A stretch of 64,000 nt of DNA from the NCBI RefSeq assembly GCF_000204015.1, contig NZ_GL883079.1, forward strand, positions 484,516-548,515. Direction: 5' to 3'. Numbering within the stretch: the first letter of the stretch is position 1; every line of letters begins with the position of its first letter. This document shows, one piece after another, positions 47,611-56,718 of this stretch. The DNA is from Asticcacaulis biprosthecium C19. GTDB lineage: Bacteria > Pseudomonadota > Alphaproteobacteria > Caulobacterales > Caulobacteraceae. Made by a program: the position numbers and the translations under genes. The notes beneath the pieces were generated by a model. It was not told the origin of the DNA. It did no database searches and worked only from the letters and a program-made list of their open reading frames with translations.

Positions 47611-50600
47611 ATGCATATGCGCAAAAACCGACTTATGACCGCAACCGCTCTGAGCATGACGCTTGCGGCCTTGAGCCTGACCGGCCCCGCTCTTGCGGCC
47701 ACGACGATCTCGACGGCGACAACGGCGCCAGTCAATACGACGACGGCCGGCGACCTGACCGTCACCACGGCGGGCAGCATTACCCTGACCAGCGGGACAG
47801 CCATTACGGTCAACTCCGACAATGACGTCACGCTGAACGGCAAGATCGACATGCTGAAGTCGGCTGCGGGATCGACCGCGATCCTGGTCGATGGCGGCCG
47901 CACGGCCGACCTGACGATCAATGCCAATATTACAGTCGGCGATAACTTCACCGTCGTTGACACAAACGGAGACGGCATCCTTGAAGCGCCTTATGCCGAC
48001 GAAGCGCAGCGCTACGGCATCCGCTCGACGGGTGCTACTCCGTTTATCGGCAATTTCGAGTTCAAATCCGGCGCCGCCACGCCGTTAGCGGCACCGGTCA
48101 ACACCATTCAGGTCGAAGGCAAGAACTCCTACGCGATTCGTTTTGAAAATAATGTCCAGGGTAACTTCACCATGGACGGCAGCATCAAGATGGACGGCGA
48201 CAATAATGTCGGCGTGTCGCTGGAAAACGGCGTCACCGGCACGACCTACCTCAGCGGCGCGATCGCGACCCATGGTAAGGATAGCTCGGCTGTCGTGCTG
48301 AAGGGGGAATTCGACGGCGCAGTGATTATCGACGGCAGCTACTCGGCTACGGGATACGCCGTTACCGAGCGGCCCGGCAATGAAGCCATGAAGAAGATCC
48401 TGGCGACGCCGTCCGACCTTTATCAGTCCGGCGTCCTCGTCGATATCGCCGGCAATGTCGATAAAGGCATTCAAATAGGCTCGACACTGGCTGGAACCAT
48501 TGTCGACACCACCAATGACGACGAAGACGGCAACGGTATTGTTGACACCAACCAGTCCAACGCCGCGTTGAACAGCTACGGTTCTGCCCCGGCACTGCGG
48601 ATCGCCTCGACTACCCAGGACCTGACGATCGGCGGCCTCGTTTATAACAGCAAAGCGGTCACGCCCCCTGCCATCAACTACGCCCTGTCTATCGGCGGCA
48701 CGGTGACCGGTCAGGGCGTCTTCCGAAATGTCAACGCCACCGGCGTTCAACTTGGCGGCGTTGCCGGGGGCCACAGCGTGACCCTCGCTAATGGTGTCCA
48801 GGTCCGCGGCACGGTCGTCGGCAGCGCCTTTGGCGGCACCGCCACAGCGCTCCTGTTCGGCGCCGGCGCCACGACCCCCCTGCTCGACGTCGAAGGCGCC
48901 ATCCGCGGTGCTGCCGAACGCGACCTTCTCACCACCACGACCACCGGTACAACGCCAACGACGACCTACGATGCAGTGCCCGGCCATGCCCGCGGTATCG
49001 ACATAGCTGCCGGCGCCACGCTGCCGACCATCAATATCAAGAAGGGCGGTAGCGTCTACGCTACCTCGGTGGGGTCGCAGAACACGGCGATCGCTATTCG
49101 CGATCAATCCAATACCCTGACGACGATCACCAACAATGCGGGCATCAACGCCACGGTTACCGGCACGGACGATAATGGTGACCAGGTCATGGACACAATC
49201 GCCACGCCTGGTATTGCCATCGATACCCGTAATAATACGGTGGGTCTGACCCTCAGTCAGGTCGATATCGCCCCCGCCGACACCGAGGCGGACAATAAGA
49301 TTCCCGCCCCGTTCATTATCGGTGACATCCTGTTGGGCTCCGGCAACGACAGTGTTTCGTCGAATGGCGGCCTTATTGGCGGCAACATCAATTTGGGCGC
49401 TGGTAATGATAGCTTGGCGCTCACCAAAGCCAGCCTGATCGGCAATGTCGACTTCGGCTCCGGCGACAACACCTTTACGCTTGCCGGCAAGTCCAGCTTC
49501 ATCGGTAAGGCGACCGGAACCGGATCGGTGGCTGTGGATATCAGCGACGGTATCGCGTTCTTCAATACCGGCACCAACCTCAACACGACGACGTTCAATG
49601 TCGGCGCGGCCAGTACGCTGGGCGTGGTCCTGAACCCCGACAGCCCGGCGTCGCAACTGTTCACGGGTTCCGGCGCGGTGACCTTTGCCAATGGTTCTAC
49701 GGTGGATGTCAGACCCACCAAGGTTTTCACGGCGCCCACGTCTTTCACCGTCTTGACGACGACCTCGACGATAAGCCTCGGCACGGTAACCACCCGTATT
49801 CCTTACATCTACAGTACCGACCTGTCCAAGGCGGCGGTGACCGGCGGCGGTGAGGCCCTGAAGGCCAACGTCCGTCTGAAGACCCAGTCCGAAGCGCAGT
49901 ATTCCGACAACCAGTATGCCGCTCTCATCCCGGTTCTGACCGTCATGGGGCAGGATGCCCTGGGTTCGAAGGCCGTCTTGACGGAATATACCCGCGAAGG
50001 TTTTGACCGGGTCTATAACCAGTACCTGCCCGACTATTCCGGCGAAAACATCCTTGGTTTGTCCCTGGGCTCGGCCTCGCTGAACCGCTCGCTGGGTTCG
50101 CTGACCCTGATCCCTGGCAATGGCGCCGGCCAGTACTGGCTGCAGGAATACGGCTACCAGACCAAGCGCGACTACGCCGATACGGCGGGCTTCGAATCGA
50201 CCGGCTTCAGCTTCGCCGGCGGACGCGAAGCCGAGGTCTACGGCAACCAGACGGTTGGCTTCTACCTCTCCTACACAGCTGCCACCCCGACTGACACCTT
50301 CGCCATCAGCGAAGAGGAGATGATCAACTCCGATGTCACGGTCGGCGGCTACTGGCGTCTGAAGACCGGCGCCTTCAAGGGCTGGGCCCATGCCGGTGTC
50401 GGTTTCACCAATTTCGAATCGCTGCGTCAGAATTCCACCCTCGCCTACACGTCCAAGGCGGAGTGGGGCGGCTTCTCCTATAGCGGTGGCGTCGGCGCAT
50501 CGGTCGACTACCAGTTGGGCAAGATCAGCATCACGCCGATGGTGTTGGCCGACTACTACGCTCTGAGCGAAGAAGAGCACGCTGAAGCTGGCGGCGGTGA

Positions 50601-50934
50601 CTATTTCGACCTGACCGTTAGCGAACGCGACAGCCACCTGCTGTCGTCAACCGCCATGCTGAACTTCAGCTATGGCCGCTTCTTCCTGAAGCCGGAACTG
50701 TGGTTCGGTTACAAGCAGAACATCTCGGCGGAAATCGCCAACACCGTTGCCAATTTCAAGAACGGGACGCCTTTCACCCTGACGGGTGGCGACCTGGAAG
50801 GTGGCGGTCCGATCGCCGGCTTCCGCGTCTCGGCCGATAACGAGTGGAGCTATTTCGGCATCGAAGGCGACTACGAAAAGCAGGACACCTACACCAACTA
50901 CAGCATCGCGCTGCGGACCCGGTTCCAGTTTTAA
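47611..50934 (+). CDS. Autotransporter (type Va) outer-membrane beta-barrel protein
   Basis: A 1107 aa surface protein. A signal peptide ends at PALA-ATT (residue about 30). Residues 31 to about 830 form a Thr/Gly/Asn/Asp-rich passenger with repetitive beta-helix character and little sequence identity to known adhesins. Its distal part (about 565-640) has RTX-like or haemolysin-like pieces, LGSGNDSV, LGAGNDSL and FGSGDNTF. Residues about 838-1107 are the 12-strand translocator, starting at GQYWLQEYGYQ and ending in the C-terminal Phe signature RFQF recognised by the Bam complex. AGGGA precedes ATG 47611. No protease catalytic motif is seen, so an adhesin or S-layer-like role is the best guess. 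Terminated by a strong hairpin. Confidence 0.92.
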   Translation: MHMRKNRLMTATALSMTLAALSLTGPALAATTISTATTAPVNTTTAGDLTVTTAGSITLTSGTAITVNSDNDVTLNGKIDMLKSAAGSTAILVDGGRTADLTINANITVGDNFTVVDTNGDGILEAPYADEAQRYGIRSTGATPFIGNFEFKSGAATPLAAPVNTIQVEGKNSYAIRFENNVQGNFTMDGSIKMDGDNNVGVSLENGVTGTTYLSGAIATHGKDSSAVVLKGEFDGAVIIDGSYSATGYAVTERPGNEAMKKILATPSDLYQSGVLVDIAGNVDKGIQIGSTLAGTIVDTTNDDEDGNGIVDTNQSNAALNSYGSAPALRIASTTQDLTIGGLVYNSKAVTPPAINYALSIGGTVTGQGVFRNVNATGVQLGGVAGGHSVTLANGVQVRGTVVGSAFGGTATALLFGAGATTPLLDVEGAIRGAAERDLLTTTTTGTTPTTTYDAVPGHARGIDIAAGATLPTINIKKGGSVYATSVGSQNTAIAIRDQSNTLTTITNNAGINATVTGTDDNGDQVMDTIATPGIAIDTRNNTVGLTLSQVDIAPADTEADNKIPAPFIIGDILLGSGNDSVSSNGGLIGGNINLGAGNDSLALTKASLIGNVDFGSGDNTFTLAGKSSFIGKATGTGSVAVDISDGIAFFNTGTNLNTTTFNVGAASTLGVVLNPDSPASQLFTGSGAVTFANGSTVDVRPTKVFTAPTSFTVLTTTSTISLGTVTTRIPYIYSTDLSKAAVTGGGEALKANVRLKTQSEAQYSDNQYAALIPVLTVMGQDALGSKAVLTEYTREGFDRVYNQYLPDYSGENILGLSLGSASLNRSLGSLTLIPGNGAGQYWLQEYGYQTKRDYADTAGFESTGFSFAGGREAEVYGNQTVGFYLSYTAATPTDTFAISEEEMINSDVTVGGYWRLKTGAFKGWAHAGVGFTNFESLRQNSTLAYTSKAEWGGFSYSGGVGASVDYQLGKISITPMVLADYYALSEEEHAEAGGGDYFDLTVSERDSHLLSSTAMLNFSYGRFFLKPELWFGYKQNISAEIANTVANFKNGTPFTLTGGDLEGGGPIAGFRVSADNEWSYFGIEGDYEKQDTYTNYSIALRTRFQF

Positions 50935-50958
50935 AATGCTGACACTGATGTTGTGATC

Positions 50959-50997
50959 GAAGCCCTTTCCGCACGCCGGAAAGGGCTTCTTTTTTTA
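50959..50997 (+). terminator. Rho-independent terminator after the autotransporter
   Basis: GAAGCCCTTTCCG and CGGAAAGGGCTTC form a perfect 13-bp stem around CACGC, followed by seven further T. Confidence 0.92.
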
Positions 50998-51007
50998 GGG
51001 GGATTTC

Positions 51008-51907
51008 ATGCGCCGTTTTTGCTTCATCGGCCTGTGCCTGCTTGGCGGGCTTTCGGCCTTCGTCATCCTCCTTAGCCTGCTGCCCTGGCCCGGCGAAATG
51101 CTGGCGCCGTTCCGGCCACAGATCCTTGTGGGAACCTTGGTCCTGGCTGTGGCCAGCCTGCCCTTCCTGTCCTGGAAGCTGACCCTGGCGGTGGGCGCTG
51201 TTGCCACCCTGAATGCGACACCCATGGCGCTACGCTGGTTCGGCCGCCAGGTCCTACCGGCGCCCGACACCGCCAATCTGACCATCCTGTCGCTGAACGT
51301 CCTCTACCGCAACAGCGACTACGACCGCGTCGAAGACGTGATCCGGCGCGAAAGCGCCGACGTCGTGGTGGCCAGCGAGACCGACTCGGAGTGGATCCTG
51401 CAACTCCAAAGCCTGAATGACCTCTACCCTTACAGCCAGACGATTCCCGGACGCGGGGCCTTCGGCCTGAGCGTCCACGCCAAATCACCGATGAAGGCTG
51501 AGGTTCTCGAACTGGGGGGCGAACGCCTGCCGCTGATCCGGGCAGAGTTCGACACTTACGTCGTCTACGCGGTCCATCCTATGCCGCCGGGCTCATCGGA
51601 CAAGGCGACGGAAAACGGCGTCTACCTTCAGCAACTGGCCGAGGTCGCCCGCCTGGAAACCAAGCCGGTCGTTCTGGCCGGGGATTTCAACACGACCCTG
51701 TGGTCGTCGAACATCCGGCCGCTGGTGAAGGATCGCTGGCAATGGCCTTCGGGCTCGGGCGCGGCCTATACCTGGCCCGTGGGCGCCGCCTTCCTGGGCA
51801 TCCAGATCGACCATATCCTTACACAAAAGATGAGGGCCGGCCGTTTCAGGGTTCTGGAACCGATCGGCTCAGATCACCGCCCTGTGCGAGCGGATCTGCA
51901 GTATTAA
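51008..51907 (+). CDS. Endonuclease/exonuclease/phosphatase family membrane protein
   Basis: A 299 aa protein. Residues 1-80 contain three hydrophobic segments anchoring it in the inner membrane. The remainder is an EEP domain with catalytic landmarks LSLNVLYRN, ASETDSEW (metal-binding Glu), YAVHP, LAGDFNTTLW, IQIDHILT and GSDHRPV. This layout is common in alphaproteobacteria and resembles secreted phosphodiesterases or sphingomyelinase-like proteins; the substrate is unknown. It lies just after the autotransporter terminator. Confidence 0.88.
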   Translation: MRRFCFIGLCLLGGLSAFVILLSLLPWPGEMLAPFRPQILVGTLVLAVASLPFLSWKLTLAVGAVATLNATPMALRWFGRQVLPAPDTANLTILSLNVLYRNSDYDRVEDVIRRESADVVVASETDSEWILQLQSLNDLYPYSQTIPGRGAFGLSVHAKSPMKAEVLELGGERLPLIRAEFDTYVVYAVHPMPPGSSDKATENGVYLQQLAEVARLETKPVVLAGDFNTTLWSSNIRPLVKDRWQWPSGSGAAYTWPVGAAFLGIQIDHILTQKMRAGRFRVLEPIGSDHRPVRADLQY

Positions 51908-52070
51908 TGCAGTTGTAAGATATCACTCTCCTCCTAGCTCTTGGGGGGACGGGTGAACGAGTGTGAATTGCGTTCGAAGCGCAAACGAGAGGTGGAGAGT
52001 AATTTGTCAGTGGGTTCAGTTTAAGCCCATAGCAACGCTATAGCGATTCCGGGTCCAGGGCCTGCGGCCC

Positions 52071-52146
52071 TGGTGGGCGATGACGGGTTCGAACCGCCGA
52101 CCTACTCGGTGTAAACGAGCCGCTCTACCAGCTGAGCTAATCGCCC
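52071..52146 (-). tRNA. tRNA-Val(UAC)
   Basis: 76 bases with CCA on the minus strand. Acceptor GGGCGAT pairs with ATCGCCC, T-loop TTCGAAC, and anticodon loop TTTACAC gives TAC. Confidence 0.97.
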
Positions 52147-52200
52147 TTTCCAGTCTGCAAAGGGACGCTCCGTTTGCCGTGACCTCCCTCAAAAGTCAAG

Positions 52201-52229
52201 AGCCGTTTCCGCAGCTAGCGGAAACGGCT
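52201..52229 (-). terminator. Hairpin after hup
   Basis: AGCCGTTTCCGC and GCGGAAACGGCT form a perfect 12-bp stem with loop AGCTA, 30 bases after the hup stop on the minus strand. The following tract (TTGACTTTTGAGG) is only moderately T-rich. Confidence 0.65.
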
Positions 52230-52258
52230 CCTGATAAACCTGAGCTCAGGTAAAAACC

Positions 52259-52531
52259 TTAGTTCAGAGCGCCCTTCAGGCCTTCACCGACGCGGAAGCG
52301 CGCGGTGACGGAGGCCGGACGCTGCACGGTTTCACCGGTGCGCGGGTTGCGGGCGGTGCCAGCTTCGCGCTTGACGGCGAGGAAGGTACCAAAGCCAACG
52401 AGGCGGACATCGTCACCCTTCTTCAGGGCGCCGACGACGGAGTCGGTGAAAGCGTCGAGCGCCTTCTTGGCTTGATCCTTGGTCAGACCGGCCTGATCGG
52501 CGATGGCGGCCACGAGTTCAGCTTTCGTCAT
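52259..52531 (-). CDS. hup: HU family DNA-binding protein
   Basis: A 90 aa nucleoid protein. The fold runs MTKAELVAAIADQAGLTKDQ, then DDVRLVGFGTFLAVKREAG, with the DNA-intercalating arm ARNPRTGETVQRPAS including the conserved RNP. The start ATG 52531 follows AGGGAGAAAATAAA; the frame upstream is spurious. It lies downstream of lon in the same direction, as in many proteobacteria, but a terminator and 400 bases separate them. Confidence 0.95.
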   Translation of the reverse strand: MTKAELVAAIADQAGLTKDQAKKALDAFTDSVVGALKKGDDVRLVGFGTFLAVKREAGTARNPRTGETVQRPASVTARFRVGEGLKGALN

Positions 52532-52932
52532 TTTATTTTCTCCCTTACCCACGATCGGGCGGTTAGCTTCAGGCTCCCGACGGTGCTTGTACAGCAAGGC
52601 TTTGAGTCGCCGGCGGGTGAGGCCGATAGAGACTACAAAAATTAACAAGCGTCAAAGCAATTATCACCATTTGTTGCACTGCAAACCGTGTTTTTTAAAG
52701 GGTTTGCGGGTTTTCACGCCCTTTTGACTGCCCCGTTCCGGGAAAATGGCGGGAATTGGAGTCTCATGCCTGTTGGCGACCGCCCATTTTGGCCCAAAGC
52801 CTTGTGGTTAAAGGGATGCTGATTCGACGGATGCGCTGTGGACGGAGCAAGCCAGGTGTCTATTCGGGCCCAATGGAAAAAGAGCCGCACATCACTGTGC
52901 GGCTCCTGTCAATCCAATTGAAACGGCAGATC
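52532..52932. other. Region between lon and hup
   Basis: 401 bases without a supported gene. The lon terminator occupies 52875-52905. The part nearest hup is AT-rich (GTTAACAAGCGTCAAAGCAA on the plus strand) and must hold the hup promoter. I could not fix one convincing -35/-10 pair. Confidence 0.6.
52875..52905 (-). terminator. Rho-independent terminator after lon
   Basis: On the minus strand, GAGCCGCAC, loop AGTGAT, GTGCGGCTC then TTTTTCC, 28 bases after the lon stop. Confidence 0.9.
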
Positions 52933-55332
52933 TCAGTGCGCCGTCGCCGCGTCAACCTCATCCACGGCTGTCGCCGTCGCTGTGGCCGCAATCACAGGCT
53001 CTATCCATTCTACCGGCGTCAGTGGCCTGGTCAGGGCATGTTTCAGCGCATCCTCGACCAGGGCCACGGGAATGATCTCCAGCCCCGATTTGACGTTCGC
53101 CGGCAGTTCGATCAGGTCCTTCTCGTTCTCCTTGGGAATAAGAACTGTCTTGATGCCCGAACGCAGGGCCGCCAGGAGCTTTTCCTTCAGGCCACCGATC
53201 GGTAGAACGCGGCCGCGCAGGGTGATCTCACCGGTCATGGCCAGGTCCTTGCGCACCGGAATGCCGGTCAGGACGGAGACCATAGCGGTGGCCATCGCGA
53301 CGCCGGCCGATGGACCGTCCTTGGGCGTAGCGCCTTCGGGGACGTGAACGTGGACGTCGGTCTTGTCAAACACCGGCGGAATGATACCGAATCGCGGCCC
53401 CAGGGCGCGGACGTAGGAGTTGGCCGCCGAGACGGATTCTTTCATCACTTCCTTGAGGTTACCGGTCACCTTCATACCGCCCTTGCCCGCCATCTTGATG
53501 GCTTCGATGGTCAGAATATCGCCGCCGAATTCGGTCCACGCCAGCCCGGTGACAATCCCGACCTGGTCGGTCTCGTCGGTGGCACCGTAGTGGAACTTCT
53601 TGACGCCGGAATATTTGGCCAGACGTTCGTCGTCGATGGTGATCGACTTGACCTTTTCACGGACCAAATCGCGTATGACCTTGCGCGCCAGGTTGCTCAG
53701 TTCACGTTCCAGCGACCGAACACCGGCTTCGCGGGTGTAATAGCGAATGATGTCGCGAATAGCGCTTTCCGGCACGACGAATTCTTCGACCGTAAGGCCA
53801 TGGTCCTTCATCAGGGTCGGCAGGACGTGCCGCTTGGCGATCTCGACCTTTTCATCTTCGGTGTAACCCGGGATGCGGATGATTTCCATGCGATCCAGCA
53901 GCGGCTGCGGCATGTTGAGCGAATTGGCCGTGGTGACAAACATGATCTTCGACAGGTCGTAATCGACCTCGAGATAGTGGTCATTGAAGGTCGAGTTTTG
54001 GGCGGGGTCCAACACCTCCAGCAAAGCGGAAGCGGGATCGCCGCGCCAGTCGGCGCCCATCTTGTCGATTTCGTCCAGCAGGAAGAAGGCGTTGGTTGTC
54101 TTCACCTTCTTCATCGACTGGATGATCTTGCCCGGCATGGAGCCGATATAGGTCCGGCGGTGACCCCGGATTTCCGACTCGTCACGCACGCCGCCCAGCG
54201 AGATGCGGACGAAATCACGGCCGGTGGCCTTGGCAATCGACTTGCCCAGCGAGGTCTTGCCGACGCCCGGAGGACCGACCAGACACAGGATTGGGCCTTT
54301 CAGCGTTCCCATGCGCGCCTGGACAGCTAAGTGCTCCAGGATGCGCTCCTTGACCTTGTCCAGGCCATAGTGATCGGCTTCCAGCGTGTCTTCGGCCTTT
54401 TGCAGGTCGATCGGCTTGGGCTTGGACGCACCCCAGGGGATCGACAACAGCCAGTCAAGATAATTGCGCACAACCGTGCTTTCGGCCGACATCGGCGACA
54501 TGTGCCGCAGCTTGTTCAGCTCGGCCATGGCCTTGGTGCGGGCTTCCTTGCTGAGTTTTGTACCCTTGATCTTCTTTTCGAGATCGGCCAGCTCATCCTT
54601 GCCCTCGTCCTGTTCGCCGAGTTCGCGCTGGATGGCCTTCATCTGCTCGTTGAGATAATATTCTCGCTGGGTCTTCTCCATCTGGCGCTTGACGCGCGAG
54701 CGGATCTTCTTTTCGACCTGCAGGACGGAGATTTCACCTTCCATCAGGGCGTAGATCTTCTCCAGCCGCTTGGTAACGGAAAGCTGCTCCAGCAGCCCCT
54801 GCTTCTCGCCGATCTTGACGACCAGATGCGCCGAAATCGAGTCGGCCAGCGTACCCGGATCGGTAATTTCGCCAATCGCCTGAAGCGCTTCCGGCGGAAT
54901 CTTCTTGTTCAGCTTGATATAGTTTTCGAACTGCTCCGACACGGCGCGAACCAGGGCTTCCAGGTCCGGACCTTCCGACAGGTTGGCCTCCAGCACATAG
55001 GCTTCGGCTTCATAATATTTATCGGTGCCGACGAAGCGCTTGATTCGGGCGCGCGCCTTGCCTTCGACCAGCACCTTGACGGTGCCATCGGGCAGTTTCA
55101 GCAGTTGCAACACGTTAGCCAGTACGCCGATTTCGTAGATGGCGTCGGTATCGGGATCATCGTCGGAAGAATTCTTTTGGGTGGCCAGCAGGATCTGCTT
55201 ATTGCCACGCATGACCTCGTCGAGCGCATGCACGGACTTCTCACGGCCGACGAACAGCGGCACCACCATGTGCGGGAAGACAACAATGTCGCGCAGCGGC
55301 AGGACGGGAATGGTCAGGGTTTCTAACATCAT
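52933..55332 (-). CDS. lon: ATP-dependent protease Lon
   Basis: A 799 aa AAA+ protease degrading misfolded and regulatory proteins; in Caulobacter, Lon targets include DnaA, CcrM and SciP. The N-terminal substrate domain begins TIPVLPLRDIVVFPHMVVPL. Walker A is GPPGVGKTSLGKS near residue 356. The catalytic Ser675 lies in KDGPSAGVAMATA and the partner Lys in GGLKEKLLAALR. The C-terminal tail is a short Ala/Thr/Asp-rich stretch (ATATATAVDEVDAATAH). Two ATG codons are adjacent at the start; AAGGAGTT spaces better with the second (55329). Confidence 0.97.
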   Translation of the reverse strand: MMLETLTIPVLPLRDIVVFPHMVVPLFVGREKSVHALDEVMRGNKQILLATQKNSSDDDPDTDAIYEIGVLANVLQLLKLPDGTVKVLVEGKARARIKRFVGTDKYYEAEAYVLEANLSEGPDLEALVRAVSEQFENYIKLNKKIPPEALQAIGEITDPGTLADSISAHLVVKIGEKQGLLEQLSVTKRLEKIYALMEGEISVLQVEKKIRSRVKRQMEKTQREYYLNEQMKAIQRELGEQDEGKDELADLEKKIKGTKLSKEARTKAMAELNKLRHMSPMSAESTVVRNYLDWLLSIPWGASKPKPIDLQKAEDTLEADHYGLDKVKERILEHLAVQARMGTLKGPILCLVGPPGVGKTSLGKSIAKATGRDFVRISLGGVRDESEIRGHRRTYIGSMPGKIIQSMKKVKTTNAFFLLDEIDKMGADWRGDPASALLEVLDPAQNSTFNDHYLEVDYDLSKIMFVTTANSLNMPQPLLDRMEIIRIPGYTEDEKVEIAKRHVLPTLMKDHGLTVEEFVVPESAIRDIIRYYTREAGVRSLERELSNLARKVIRDLVREKVKSITIDDERLAKYSGVKKFHYGATDETDQVGIVTGLAWTEFGGDILTIEAIKMAGKGGMKVTGNLKEVMKESVSAANSYVRALGPRFGIIPPVFDKTDVHVHVPEGATPKDGPSAGVAMATAMVSVLTGIPVRKDLAMTGEITLRGRVLPIGGLKEKLLAALRSGIKTVLIPKENEKDLIELPANVKSGLEIIPVALVEDALKHALTRPLTPVEWIEPVIAATATATAVDEVDAATAH

Positions 55333-55631
55333 AACTCCTTCACAAGACTCAGCCGCCGCCTCAACCCAAGCTTAGGAGCCTAAGCGCGCGTACTCAACAG
55401 AGTCTTAACATCAGATGCGCGTCACCGGTGACGGGAGATAAAAGTGTCACGGTTTATCGCTTCCTGACCCATGTGGTGTGTTCCGCCGATTTGCGCAAGA
55501 CGGCAAACCTTAACCGCCGGGGAAAGGCCTCTCCCACTATACGCCGTCCGTATCAGGTCGGATGCACCGGACGGATCGTTCTGGCGCTGGATCCTCTTGG
55601 CAAGCCTGCCCGTTCGGCTTAAAGCGACTCC
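55333..55631. other. Divergent region between lon and hemB
   Basis: 299 bases holding both leaders. Nothing coding is seen. A 16-bp palindrome lies 38 bases before lon (55370-55385). I found no clear sigma-32 site. Confidence 0.6.
55370..55385. promoter_or_regulatory. Palindrome upstream of lon, possible operator
   Basis: GCTTAGG-AG-CCTAAGC, a perfect inverted repeat with a two-base centre, in the lon leader. Its position suits an operator or a short hairpin in the mRNA leader. No known regulator is matched. Confidence 0.45.
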
Positions 55632-56633
55632 ATGAGCTTCACTCCTGTCCTTGCCCCCTACCCTTTGGCCCGCCCGCGCCGGCTACGACAATCCGCCTGG
55701 AGTCGCGACCTGGTCGCCGAAAACCGGCTGCATGTCTCCGATCTGATCTGGCCGATCTTTGTGCATGACCGCGACATTGCGCGTGAACCGATTAGGTCGC
55801 TGCAAGGCGTCGATCGGCTCAGCATCACTGAGGCGGTCAAAGAAGCCAAAGAGGCCCGCGATCTCGGCATCAAGGTCCTGGCCCTGTTCCCGCACCTTGA
55901 CGAACGGCTGCGCACCGTCGACGCTAAGGCCGCCATCGACCCCAACGGTCTGATCCCGACGGTCTGCCGAGCCATCAAATCCGAAGTGCCCGACATCGGT
56001 CTTCTGGTCGATGTCGCGTTGGACCCCTATACCGATCACGGCCACGACGGCTTGCTTGTCGACGGCAAGATCGTCAATGACGCCACGGTCGAGATGCTGA
56101 TCCAGCAGACCCTGGTCCAGGTCGAAGGCGGCGCCGACATCGTCGCCCCGTCCGACATGATGGATGGCCGTATCGGCGCCATTCGCAACGCCCTGGAGGC
56201 CACCGGCCACCACGACACGCTGATCATGTCCTATGCCGCCAAATACGCTTCGGCCTTCTACGGCCCCTACCGCGACGCGATCGGCGTCAAGGCGCTGAAG
56301 GGTGACAAGAAGACCTACCAGATGGATTCGGCCAACAGCGACGAAGCCGTGCGCGAGGTTGCCATCGACATCTCCGAAGGCGCCGACATGGTCATGGTCA
56401 AGCCGGGCCTGCCCTATCTCGACATCGTTCAGCGCGTTTCGGAAACGTTCAAGGTGCCGACCTTCGTCTACCAGGTCAGCGGCGAGTACGCTATGATCAA
56501 GGCCGCCGTCGAAAAGGGCTTCATGGACCACGACCGCGCCGCGCTGGAAACCCTGCTGGCCTTCAAGCGCGCCGGAGCTTCGGGCATCCTGACCTACTTT
56601 GCCAAGCATGTCGCCCAACTCCTGCGCAATTGA
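55632..56633 (+). CDS. hemB: Delta-aminolevulinic acid dehydratase (porphobilinogen synthase)
   Basis: A 333 aa enzyme condensing two 5-aminolevulinate molecules in haem and tetrapyrrole synthesis. Schiff-base lysines are Lys204 in SYAAKYASAFYGP and Lys257 in VMVKPGLPYLD. The metal-switch segment reads DVALDPYTDHGHDG, with Asp where zinc enzymes have Cys, so it belongs to the magnesium- or metal-independent type usual in alphaproteobacteria. N-terminal RPRRLRQSAWSRDLV is the arm region. Ribosome binding is weak before ATG 55632. Confidence 0.95.
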   Translation: MSFTPVLAPYPLARPRRLRQSAWSRDLVAENRLHVSDLIWPIFVHDRDIAREPIRSLQGVDRLSITEAVKEAKEARDLGIKVLALFPHLDERLRTVDAKAAIDPNGLIPTVCRAIKSEVPDIGLLVDVALDPYTDHGHDGLLVDGKIVNDATVEMLIQQTLVQVEGGADIVAPSDMMDGRIGAIRNALEATGHHDTLIMSYAAKYASAFYGPYRDAIGVKALKGDKKTYQMDSANSDEAVREVAIDISEGADMVMVKPGLPYLDIVQRVSETFKVPTFVYQVSGEYAMIKAAVEKGFMDHDRAALETLLAFKRAGASGILTYFAKHVAQLLRN

Positions 56634-56718
56634 TCAACTTCAATCACGGATAAACATTTTCGCTTGACGGTCGGGCACTGTAAGCCATTGTTCCCCTGAC
56701 AACAGGGGGAAGACCGTC

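Noticed and set aside
48085..50637. A minus-strand open frame of 850 codons opposite the autotransporter
   Set aside because: The plus strand has a signal peptide, barrel domain, C-terminal Phe signature, ribosome binding site and terminator. The long antisense frame is a by-product of high-GC, Thr/Gly/Asp-rich repetitive coding sequence.
53344..55326. Two long plus-strand frames opposite lon
   Set aside because: They contain no recognisable domain and mirror the codon structure of lon, whose catalytic and AAA+ motifs are complete.
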